A stretch of DNA of 11,071 nt from Sedimentisphaerales bacterium (lineage in GTDB: Bacteria; Planctomycetota; Phycisphaerae; Sedimentisphaerales; Anaerobacaceae): the NCBI GenBank assembly GCA_016933985.1, contig JAFGTU010000449.1:1-11071 (forward strand). The letters are read 5' to 3'. Shown in pieces: positions 1-6,590 of the stretch. Under the pieces are notes generated by a model. The model saw only the letters and a list, made by a program, of their open reading frames with translations. It was not told where the DNA came from and ran no database searches. Positions within the stretch are counted from its first letter, which is position 1; the number at the start of each line of letters is the position of its first letter. Position numbers and translations under genes: made by a program.

Positions 1-34
1 ACAAGGTAAAGCCAGCCGACAAAAGGAGTTAACA

Positions 35-310
35 ATGTTGGTTCTAAGCAGACAAAGAGATGAGTCGATTATGATCGGCGATGACGTCGAGATTACAATA
101 GTCGATGTGCGGGGCGACAAAGTACGTCTGGGCATAACGGCGCCGAGAGAAATTCCCGTCCACCGCCGAGAGATTTACGACACGATTCAGCGTGAGAAGG
201 CGGCGGCAGCGGAGAAAGCTGCAACCGGAAAAGCTGAGAGAACGTCCGAAGCCGAGTCTGATGCGGTTGCAGAAGAACAGCCGGAGAAGGAACCCCAGCC
301 TCATAAATAG
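35..310 (+). CDS. csrA: Carbon storage regulator CsrA, with acidic C-terminal tail
   Basis: CsrA is a small homodimeric RNA-binding protein that binds GGA motifs in mRNA leaders and controls translation or stability, often of flagellar and carbon-metabolism genes. The 91-residue product matches the family from the first residue (MLVLSR). It keeps the RNA-contact residues L4 and R44 and the VHRREIY segment. Typical CsrA is about 60-70 residues, and residues 1-55 cover the whole family fold. Residues 56-91 are a low-complexity tail rich in Ala, Glu and Lys that is not part of the core. The ATG start is fixed by AGGAG at 24-28, six bases upstream. An upstream frame may end at the TAA at 7-9, so csrA could be last in an operon. 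In many flagellated bacteria that partner is a flagellar gene or fliW, but it lies outside the window. A terminator follows directly. Confidence 0.95.
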   Translation: MLVLSRQRDESIMIGDDVEITIVDVRGDKVRLGITAPREIPVHRREIYDTIQREKAAAAEKAATGKAERTSEAESDAVAEEQPEKEPQPHK

Positions 311-320
311 ACGGTGAGAA

Positions 321-342
321 TGTTCCGGGATTTTCCGGAACA
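321..342 (+). promoter_or_regulatory. GGA-containing hairpin just after csrA
   Basis: A perfect 8-bp stem (TGTTCCGG pairing with CCGGAACA) encloses a 6-base loop. A GGA triplet (328-330) sits at the stem-loop boundary. CsrA binds GGA in or next to hairpin loops, so this could be a CsrA contact site in its own 3' untranslated region. It could equally be only a structural element ahead of the terminator. The stem is seen directly; the role is inference. Confidence 0.4.
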
Positions 343-352
343 GCGGATTGTT

Positions 353-389
353 GCCCTGTTTGAGCCAAGAGTTCAAGCAGGGCTTTTTT
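353..389 (+). terminator. Rho-independent terminator of csrA
   Basis: An 11-bp stem (353-363 with 373-383, one G-U pair) has a 9-base loop and is followed at once by six T residues (384-389). It begins 43 bases after the csrA stop codon. This is a strong canonical intrinsic terminator. Confidence 0.85.
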
Positions 390-923
390 ATGCGCGCAAG
401 CTCGCTTCTGAGAGGTAAATAGCCCGCGGCTCGCCGCCAAGTACTGCGGCCGTAAGCGCGCGGTTCTGTTGCGGGCTGTCTATGGTGCTTTCGGGGTGAG
501 ATTGAGCGTGTACCAGGCCGCGATAGGATCGGTGAAAGGTATGTCCTCGGGGAAAGCCCTTGAGGAATAATCAAAGGGGGAATGACCGTCAGGCCAATTT
601 TGGGCAGGTATCGTTCCGTCGGAGGTCAATCTAAGGAAGTGTTACCATCCGACGGCAATGGGTACGAAATCATACCGCTCGGCTCGCCAGTCACCTAGCG
701 ACAGGATTGACTGATCCAAAGGAAGTACATATTGAAAAACCTGAGGTAGTAGTCGTTAGGGATGTACCCCTCACCATGACTGTAGTGCTTGGTTGTAAGG
801 GTGGGATCTGCCGCCGAAAGAAGATTCCCTCCGAGCCAATTCCCACACCAATCCGCAACCTGCGATTCAGAAGTGGTCCGGCAGCGGCACGAGAGATAAA
901 AAAAACAACAATTGTGCACTATC
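390..923. other. Long stretch without a convincing gene
   Basis: No reading frame here resembles a family I recognise. A 38-codon plus-strand frame (582-698) has a purine-rich AAAGGGGG before its ATG, and another open frame starts at 707. However, all three minus-strand frames and the plus-strand frames are similarly open in short pieces, so none can be preferred. The clearest structure is an inverted repeat, CCGTCGGA (616-623) with TCCGACGG (648-655), followed by a small GGTA/TACC hairpin at 661-676. This could be a structured RNA, a decayed gene or a repeat element. The minus-strand caspase-like gene ends into the right side of this stretch, with no clear terminator. Confidence 0.5.
616..655. 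repeat. Inverted repeat, 8 bp arms
   Basis: Perfect arms CCGTCGGA (616-623) and TCCGACGG (648-655) are separated by 24 bases. Inside, GGT (624-626) can also pair with ACC (644-646) if one base is bulged out. There is no T-run on either side, so it is not an intrinsic terminator. Its function is unknown. Confidence 0.5.
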
Positions 924-2984
924 TTATGGTCTTGTGTCTTCTAGCCAATGGGCGAAAAGCTTGCCAAGGTCCCGGAAGTCAACAAAACCATCCCTGTCAA
1001 CGGGTGCGATGTCTGCAGATGGAATGCCGGGTGGCTCAAGCCACTGAGTGGCGAGTATTCTGAAGTCCCGCGCGTCCACTTTCCCATCGTTATCAATGTC
1101 CCCGGGGAAGCGGCCTGACAATCCCCCAACGAAGTCATCGCTTGCGACAAAATCAACGATCAAGCCACTGAAGACGCCAGTGCTGTTGAGGTAACGAAGG
1201 GACAGCTCCGTGCCTATCAAATCACCGAATGACACAGGATGGTCGTACAGGGGAACCGGTGCGTATGTGTCTTCAACATATTCGGCCAATTCAGCTAGTG
1301 TCACAATTGCATCCTTCTTTCCACCACCGATACCATCAGCCCAAGGAAAGCCATCGGGCCCTTCCCTAAGAGCATCGAATACGGCGCTGGTGAAGACACC
1401 CGTACCATCAGTACGCGAAAATGAGAAGTATCCTTCGTTACATCCCGCAAGAACCGCTATTCTAGAGATGCTGCCGTCAGTTAAGTCTGGTCCAAATCCT
1501 CCCGATCGGCAGTGGTCAAGAAAAAGTATCTTTCTTACATTCTCGAGCCTTGAGTCCTGTAGCAAATCGCGGACTATGTCATCATACAAGTAATCTGTTG
1601 CCGCCGCTGACAATAACACATACTCGTTACCCTCCCTGATCTCCATTGGACCATTACCATAGCCGAGCGGATGGGGATCAAGATTTGTATTGAACGGCGC
1701 TTCAGTTCCCGATTTTTCTGACTCCCCGTGGCTTGCAAAGGACAATATGATGGTGTCCCCATCGTTTGCCTTATCAGCAAGCTTGTCGAATGCATCTTCA
1801 AAGGCTCTCATGTTCGATCCGTCGGTAATCGCAGGATCTAAGAGCAGTGTGTTGACATCTGTCACTGACGGCAATTGCATATACAGGATACCGGAGAGGT
1901 TGTTGGCGTCGATGTCGCCGCGCAAACCTAGCCCCCAATTCACTCCCACGGATAGGACGTGTGTCTTTGCGCTTATAGGTCTGAGCAATATGGCACAGTT
2001 GTGGGTACCGTTGTTTGCTTCCCCCACTATTTCCCCCTTATTGTTTATATCCCACAAGCTGCCGATAACCCATCCACTTGAGGTATCAACGGCCTCGTCA
2101 AGATCATAGGTCGTCTCGTTGTGATACAAGAATGGACGATCGTCTGGAATCGAGTAACCCACGACTTGTCCAGTATCATTAATAGCTAAGGCACACCCCA
2201 TTTTCCCGGATGGACCTATTCTCAGCATATTACCCCTCTCGTAAAGGAACGGATACACGCTACCATCTGATGCAGCACTGACTCCGACAACTTGTCCCTT
2301 GTTATTGATGTCATGGGCGGTGGTTGCCGTGCCGCCGAGCGTGCCAATTTCAGTTAGCACCCCCCCGAAGTATATTGCAGCAGAATCCCCCAGTCTGGAG
2401 TTGCACAGTATCGCCCCACCATCGTTAATATCAATGGGGCGATAAACACCAAGATCTATGGCTCGATTCGTTTGAGAACTGATGTCATATAGGAAAGAGC
2501 CAGAATACGAATAATCAACCAGAACCTCTCTTCTGTTATTAACGGCCTTCGGTTCGCTTGTCGTCATACCAGGTAGATGGAGATTAAGCAAAGTCCCACC
2601 AGTATACAGGAATGCACGCTCAGTATGTCCACCATCCTCGGACCAGACTCCTACGATATCGCCATCGTTATTTATTCTGTGAGCAGCGCTACTGGGAAAT
2701 CCAAGCAAAATGCCCAAGTCTATTCGACTGCCATTCTCATATAGAAATGCTTGACGATTTGTCAGCGTTTCCCAGAAGTATCCCACAACCTGACCTTCGT
2801 CATTGACTTTCCGCGCCTTTGAACCGAAATCGCTTGGCTTGCTCAGGCACACAAGGTCATACTGAATTTCTGCAGGGGCGTTATACGTGTAGCTCCAGAA
2901 GAGCATTACAGCCAGAAGGAAGCTAGACGTTCGCACTCGGCTGTGCTCTCTTTGTCGTATCCAGGATTTGCCTTTTGACGTCAT
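924..2984 (-). CDS. Secreted HAF-repeat, caspase-like peptidase with dockerin-like C-terminus
   Basis: This is a large exported protein (686 residues from this start) with three parts. Residues 44-335 hold repeated HAF-type units (DINNKGQVVG, INDTGQVVGY, DINNKGEIVGE, each followed by an FLY or similar strand). Residues 340-575 resemble the caspase/C14 fold: a THVLSVGVNWG first strand, ILSFASHGE with putative catalytic His419, LFLDHCRSGGF with putative catalytic Cys492, then a VLAGC strand and a GVFTSAVFDAL helix. Residues 628-686 carry two calcium-loop repeats (DIDNDGKVDARDF, DRDGFVDFRDL), like dockerin-type tails of Phycisphaerae secreted proteins. A signal peptide (SFLLAVMLFW, possible cut after APA) lies near residues 20-38. 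I chose the ATG at 2984 because it has AAGG eight bases upstream. The frame is open to a GTG at 3062, and a GTG at 2936 directly before the hydrophobic stretch is also possible. Codon use looks more AT-rich than the neighbours. The substrate is unknown. Confidence 0.85.
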   Translation of the reverse strand: MTSKGKSWIRQREHSRVRTSSFLLAVMLFWSYTYNAPAEIQYDLVCLSKPSDFGSKARKVNDEGQVVGYFWETLTNRQAFLYENGSRIDLGILLGFPSSAAHRINNDGDIVGVWSEDGGHTERAFLYTGGTLLNLHLPGMTTSEPKAVNNRREVLVDYSYSGSFLYDISSQTNRAIDLGVYRPIDINDGGAILCNSRLGDSAAIYFGGVLTEIGTLGGTATTAHDINNKGQVVGVSAASDGSVYPFLYERGNMLRIGPSGKMGCALAINDTGQVVGYSIPDDRPFLYHNETTYDLDEAVDTSSGWVIGSLWDINNKGEIVGEANNGTHNCAILLRPISAKTHVLSVGVNWGLGLRGDIDANNLSGILYMQLPSVTDVNTLLLDPAITDGSNMRAFEDAFDKLADKANDGDTIILSFASHGESEKSGTEAPFNTNLDPHPLGYGNGPMEIREGNEYVLLSAAATDYLYDDIVRDLLQDSRLENVRKILFLDHCRSGGFGPDLTDGSISRIAVLAGCNEGYFSFSRTDGTGVFTSAVFDALREGPDGFPWADGIGGGKKDAIVTLAELAEYVEDTYAPVPLYDHPVSFGDLIGTELSLRYLNSTGVFSGLIVDFVASDDFVGGLSGRFPGDIDNDGKVDARDFRILATQWLEPPGIPSADIAPVDRDGFVDFRDLGKLFAHWLEDTRP

Positions 2985-3085
2985 AAACCAGACCTTGTGA
3001 ACGCCCATACGGCCGAGGAGCCAATAAAGGAGAAACACAGCCTGTTCCCGGCGGTTGCCCACAGTGCCACTGCACGACTCAGATT

Positions 3086-3114
3086 ATGATAGCATATCGC
3101 GGGGGATTCTTCAA
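3086..3114 (-). promoter_or_regulatory. Putative sigma-70 promoter of the caspase-like gene
   Basis: On the minus strand, TTGAAG (3114-3109) and TATCAT (3091-3086) are separated by 17 bases. Transcription would begin near 3079, which leaves a leader of about 95 bases to the chosen ATG or 17 bases to the alternative GTG at 3062. Confidence 0.45.
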
Positions 3115-3275
3115 GCAAAATGGTGCTATCGCGACGGAATGGTCCCGGTCAGAGGGGCGAGGGGCAAGGACGGAGGGATGGCTGACGGCTAGGCGTGAGG
3201 ATTAAATCCGCGGATGCTATTGAGCCGGGCGAGGAGACTGCAGCGGCCGGCCGGTCAAAAAGTTGCAATTATCTC

Positions 3276-3304
3276 TTGCCCCGGGCTTTGCGGTATTGTC
3301 TAAT
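3276..3304 (+). promoter_or_regulatory. Putative sigma-70 promoter of the corrinoid protein gene
   Basis: TTGCCC (3276-3281) and TCTAAT (3299-3304) are separated by exactly 17 bases. The predicted start near 3311 gives a leader of roughly 58 bases, too short to hold a cobalamin riboswitch. It diverges from the promoter of the caspase-like gene within the same 300-base gap. The rest of that gap is GC-rich sequence without a recognisable gene. Confidence 0.4.
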
Positions 3305-3368
3305 TGAGGCCGTGATGCCGGAATGGGCAGGATCAATGAGATTGGCTGGTTTTTTGAGGTGAATGAAT

Positions 3369-3995
3369 ATGGCAGATTTACAGGCATTAGCCGAAGCGGT
3401 CATCAAAGGCGACCAAAAGACGGCGGTTGAAATCACCAGGGCCGCGCTGAGCGAAGGCACAGCGGCCAAGAGCGTGCTGGATGAAGGTCTGATTGCGGGT
3501 ATGGATGTCATCGGGGCGCGGTTCAAGAAGAATGAAGTGTATATACCGGAGGTCTTGATAGCCGCGCGTGCGATGAAAATGGCCATGGAGATACTGGAGC
3601 CTGAGCTGGTCAAGGCCGGGGTGAAGCCCGTCGGCAAGTTTCTCATTGGAACGGTGCAGGGCGACCTTCACGATATCGGCAAGAATCTGGTAGCGATGAT
3701 GCTCAAGGGGGCCGGCTTCGAGGTTATCGACCTGGGTGTCGATATCAGCCCCGATAAATTTGTCGAGCAGGCCAAGGCCTCCAAGGCTCAGCTAATCGGC
3801 ATGAGCGCCCTTTTGACTACAACGATGCCTGCGATGGAGAAGACTATAACCGCTTTGAAGCAAGCGGGGATTTCAGCGAAGGTTATGATTGGCGGCGCTC
3901 CCGTCACCAAGAGTTATGCCGACAGGGTCGGCGCTCACGGGTACGCCGCGGACGCGGCCTCGGCCGTCGATGCCGCCAAGAGCCTTGTGGCATGA
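3369..3995 (+). CDS. Corrinoid methyl-carrier protein (methyltransferase cognate B12-binding protein)
   Basis: This is the cobalamin-carrying subunit type found in MtaC/MtbC/MttC-like systems. It receives a methyl group from a substrate-specific methyltransferase and passes it to a second methyltransferase. The N-terminal helical cap covers about the first 85 residues (GARFKKNEVYIPEVLIAARA region). The Rossmann-like B12 domain follows, with the base-off motif DLHDIGKN whose His (residue 101 from this start) ligates cobalt, then the SALLTTTM and MIGGAPV segments. The 208-residue length is normal. I chose the ATG at 3369 because GAGGTGA (3356-3362) is well spaced from it; an in-frame ATG at 3363 is too close. 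No methyltransferase, activating ATPase or B12 transporter lies nearby, so its substrate cannot be told from context. Confidence 0.92.
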   Translation: MADLQALAEAVIKGDQKTAVEITRAALSEGTAAKSVLDEGLIAGMDVIGARFKKNEVYIPEVLIAARAMKMAMEILEPELVKAGVKPVGKFLIGTVQGDLHDIGKNLVAMMLKGAGFEVIDLGVDISPDKFVEQAKASKAQLIGMSALLTTTMPAMEKTITALKQAGISAKVMIGGAPVTKSYADRVGAHGYAADAASAVDAAKSLVA

Positions 3996-4054
3996 GACAG
4001 GACTTCAGAGCCGCCGAATGCAGTGTGGTTCTTTTGCAGCGTGCAAATCTTCGG

Positions 4055-4083
4055 AACAGCCGTTAAACACGGCTGTTTTTTTT
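4055..4083 (+). terminator. Rho-independent terminator after the corrinoid gene
   Basis: An 8-bp perfect stem (AACAGCCG, 4055-4062, with CGGCTGTT, 4070-4077) has a 7-base loop and runs into a T-tract ending at 4083. It separates the corrinoid gene from the sigma-factor gene, so the two are unlikely to be co-transcribed strongly. Confidence 0.9.
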
Positions 4084-4187
4084 GCGCCGGTTTTGGTAGA
4101 ATGGACACTTGGCTTTTTTGGGAAGATGTCAACCGGCAACTGATTCAGCCGCGATAAGTGTTCACAAGCTCGACACTACAGGACAAT

Positions 4188-5882
4188 ATGCGAAGAATTC
4201 AACACAAGGCCCTGGCCGAGCTGCTGATGCAGCTTCGATTCACGCCTGCGGCGAAGCGCCGCAAGCAACTGGACGCGGCTGAGAAGCTGTATGCGATTAT
4301 TGAGGCGGGCAAGCGCTACCCCTTCGAATTCGTATTCTATCGTATTACCGGCTTCCAGCATAAAGGGCCGATGGGCGGCGAGCTGATTGGCGGCGGGCAA
4401 CTGCGGGAGGACCTGAGAATCTTCATAACCGCTCTGAGCTCTCAGATTGCCGAACCTGTGAGCTACGAGGCCGAGAAGGTCTATGCGGTTGAGGAGCTGG
4501 CAAAGGAGCTGGGCATCTCCACAAAGACAATCGGACGATGGAGAAAACGCGGCCTGCTTGCAAGGAAATTCATTTTCCCCAACGGCGCCAAACGACTGGG
4601 CTTTTTCAAATCGACCGTGGATAAGTTCCTGGCGGCGAACGCCGAGCTTGCGGCCAATGCCAAGTCTTTTTCGCGCCTTTCATCGACGGAAAAGCAGAAG
4701 ATAGTAAAACGCGCCACGGTACTCGCCGGCAAAACGGGAGTATCCCGGCAGGATGTAATCCGCCGGATAGCCGCTGAGCTCGGCAGGTCCCGCGAGACGA
4801 TTCGATCTACGCTTGTAGCTTACGAGAAGTCCCATCCGGACAGGCCTATTTTCAAGCGGCCGGCGGGCGTCACCCAGCCGGAGGAAGCAGCCGAGATATA
4901 CAATCTCTTCAAGCAAAAAGTCCCACTGCGGGACTTGATGAAGCGATTCAATCGAAGCAAGAGCTCGATATACCGCATTATTAACGTTCGCAGGGCGAAG
5001 TCGCTTCTGCTTAGGAAGATCGAATTCATCGCCAGCGACGAGTTTCTGCAAGACGATGCCAAAGAGACTATTTTCGCGGAAGCTCAGAGCGCTGTGAAGC
5101 CGCCCGATGCGGCGACGGTGGAGCCGTTTGGCAGGGCGAGGAGGTCGCTGCCGGAGTATCTGAACGTGCTCAAAAAGACTCCGGTTCTTAACAGGGAACG
5201 AGAGCGGGAATTGTTCCGCCGGTATAACTATCTCAAATACCTGGCGTGCGTAACCAGGGCCGGCATCAATACATCGCGGGTTCTGAGCGGACGGATCAGG
5301 GAGGTAGAAGGCTACTTAGCCGCGGCCGAAGAGACGCACAGGATAATAATAGAGGCCAACCTTCGCCTCGTCGTCAGCATTGCACGCAAGCATGCTACGG
5401 GCGGGGTGAATCTCTCCGACTTGATCAGCGAAGGCAATTTCGCCTTGATCGAGACGGTGGAGAAATTCGACTATAGGCGCGGCTTTCGGTTCGCCACGTT
5501 CGCCTCGTGGGCCATAGCAAAGGCCTTTGCGAGCAAGACGCCGTCCCGCACGGCTCGTCGCGACAAGGAGACAGCAGCTTCTCATGCAAAGATGCAGGAG
5601 GACTTCCGGGAAAAGGACGCCGCGGACATGGCGGCTATCGAGCGAACGCATCAAAGCCTGGCACAGGTTATTGAGGACGAACTGACCCAAAGGGAGCGAT
5701 ATGTCGTTCTGAGCCGGTTCGGCCCTATCGGACAGCCGATCAAGAAAAAGACAAAAACCCTGAAGCAGGTCGGCGAGGACCTGGGCCTTAGCAAGGAGCG
5801 GGTCCGCCAGATCGAACTGATTGCCCTGCAGAAGCTCCGGCAATCGCTCAGTCCCAAGGAATTCGAGCTGCTAACAGGATGA
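4188..5882 (+). CDS. Sigma-70 family RNA polymerase sigma factor with N-terminal helix-turn-helix extension
   Basis: This is a promoter-recognition subunit of RNA polymerase with an unusual build (564 residues from this start). The last 240 residues hold the sigma core: a region 1.2-like helix (LPEYLNVLKKTPVLNRERERELF), region 2 (ANLRLVVSIARKHATGGVNLSDLISEGN, then EKFDYRRGFRFATFASWAIAKA), and region 4 (ELTQRERYVVLSRFG, then TLKQVGEDLGLSKERVRQIE). Only about 45 residues separate regions 2 and 4, so a full region 3 seems absent. The first ~300 residues contain three predicted helix-turn-helix segments: a MerR-like VEELAKELGISTKTIGRWRKRG (near 101-122), VIRRIAAELGRSRETIR (near 190-206), and LRDLMKRFNRSKSSIYRII (near 247-265). 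The ATG at 4188 has AGGA four bases upstream. An in-frame GTG at 4158 lacks a visible binding site but cannot be excluded. Its terminal 51 codons are duplicated in diverged form at 6272-6424. Confidence 0.88.
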   Translation: MRRIQHKALAELLMQLRFTPAAKRRKQLDAAEKLYAIIEAGKRYPFEFVFYRITGFQHKGPMGGELIGGGQLREDLRIFITALSSQIAEPVSYEAEKVYAVEELAKELGISTKTIGRWRKRGLLARKFIFPNGAKRLGFFKSTVDKFLAANAELAANAKSFSRLSSTEKQKIVKRATVLAGKTGVSRQDVIRRIAAELGRSRETIRSTLVAYEKSHPDRPIFKRPAGVTQPEEAAEIYNLFKQKVPLRDLMKRFNRSKSSIYRIINVRRAKSLLLRKIEFIASDEFLQDDAKETIFAEAQSAVKPPDAATVEPFGRARRSLPEYLNVLKKTPVLNRERERELFRRYNYLKYLACVTRAGINTSRVLSGRIREVEGYLAAAEETHRIIIEANLRLVVSIARKHATGGVNLSDLISEGNFALIETVEKFDYRRGFRFATFASWAIAKAFASKTPSRTARRDKETAASHAKMQEDFREKDAADMAAIERTHQSLAQVIEDELTQRERYVVLSRFGPIGQPIKKKTKTLKQVGEDLGLSKERVRQIELIALQKLRQSLSPKEFELLTG

Positions 5883-5916
5883 TACGCGAGACATTAAAAA
5901 ATGTACCGCACCTAGG

Positions 5917-5941
5917 ATTGGCCGTGTCAAAAATTGGCCGT
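5917..5941. repeat. Short direct repeat ATTGGCCGT, 16-base period
   Basis: ATTGGCCGT occurs at 5917-5925 and again at 5933-5941. The pair lies just upstream of the -35 box at 5958. Tandem sites in this position could be an operator, but two short copies may also be chance. Confidence 0.4.
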
Positions 5942-5957
5942 CGCAAGTAATTGTGGA

Positions 5958-5986
5958 TTGACACCTCACGATAATGTAGTTACAAT
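5958..5986 (+). promoter_or_regulatory. Near-consensus sigma-70 promoter
   Basis: A perfect -35 TTGACA (5958-5963), a 17-base spacer and TACAAT (5981-5986, one mismatch from TATAAT) make this the best promoter match in the window. The expected transcription start, six or seven bases after the -10, falls at about 5993. That is the ATA where antitoxin homology begins, so the transcript would be leaderless. Confidence 0.75.
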
Positions 5987-5992
5987 GTAAAT

Positions 5993-6427
5993 ATAGCCAA
6001 AAAAGAATACGATTTTAAGAAGTTCAAATCTCGGCCTAATCCTTATGCCAAACGTCTCAAGAAACAGGTTACACTGCGGATTCGACCGGATGTCATAGAG
6101 TATTTCAAGGATATGGACGAAGAAAAGGATGTCCCATATCAGAGCCTCATCAATCTCTATTTGCAGGATTGTATGGCCTCTGATCGAAAGCTCTCTATGA
6201 AATGGGCAACGTGCGAAGCAGACAGATCAGACCAAAGCAATGCAATGCATCGAACCGCCCGGCGCGGCTCGATAGGCCAATCCATAAAGAGGAAGACCAA
6301 GACCTTAAAACAGATCGGCCGCGACCTCGGCCTGACCAAAGAGAGGGTGCGCCAAATAGAGCTAATCGCCCTGCAGAAGCTAAGGCAGTCCCTAAGCCCC
6401 ACGGAATTCGAACTGCACACCGGCTAG
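5993..6427 (+). CDS. Chimeric frame: CopG/BrnA-type antitoxin fused to sigma region 4; start codon lost
   Basis: One unbroken frame encodes two unrelated parts. The first (about residues 1-68) resembles ribbon-helix-helix antitoxins: a KKEYDF start, PNPYAKRLKKQ, a QVTLRI strand, then helices PDVIEYFKDMDEEK and PYQSLINLYLQDC, ending KLSMKW, where such proteins normally stop. After a ~25-residue linker, the last 51 residues match the upstream sigma factor's region 4.2 at 44 of 51 positions (TLKQIGRDLGLTKERVRQIE). The position where family members begin with ATG-GCC-AAA is ATA here. The first canonical ATG is at 6113, inside the first helix, so a complete antitoxin domain needs AUA initiation. 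No toxin gene lies on either side. It may be a decayed remnant, or an expressed DNA-binding chimera driven by the promoter at 5958-5986. An annotation pipeline might call only 6113-6427. Confidence 0.6.
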   Translation: MAKKEYDFKKFKSRPNPYAKRLKKQVTLRIRPDVIEYFKDMDEEKDVPYQSLINLYLQDCMASDRKLSMKWATCEADRSDQSNAMHRTARRGSIGQSIKRKTKTLKQIGRDLGLTKERVRQIELIALQKLRQSLSPTEFELHTG

Positions 6428-6590
6428 AATGCTACATGAGGAACCTTCGGTGAGGGTGCTACCAGCAGCCGTCAAGCGTCTTCTGAAGACAAGCCTCGTC
6501 CCCGTGTACCGGCGCTCCCGAAAGCAGATACTGAGCGCTACAGCGAGTCCCGAACGTTATGTTATATCAGCGAAGCCTGTGTCTGGCCAG

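Noticed and set aside
44..574. Long minus-strand open frame across csrA and its terminator
   Set aside because: It runs antisense to a certain csrA gene and through its terminator, and the translation is rich in Arg/Ser/Pro without a recognisable motif.
480..642. Minus-strand frame ending ...AAWYTLNLTPKAP, looking like a gene tail
   Set aside because: The residues look protein-like, but a stop lies just upstream and the opposite strand is equally open, so I cannot support a gene or pseudogene.
898..923. A-run and ACAATTGT palindrome as terminator of the minus-strand caspase-like gene
   Set aside because: The palindrome is AT-rich and short, with no stable stem before the T-run on the minus strand.
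707..1063. Plus-strand open frame of 118 codons
   Set aside because: Its second half is antisense to the dockerin-like end of the caspase-like gene, and no family resemblance is visible.
3063..3368. Possible cobalamin riboswitch ahead of the corrinoid gene
   Set aside because: No B12-box-like element was seen, and the leader from the likely promoter is only about 58 bases.
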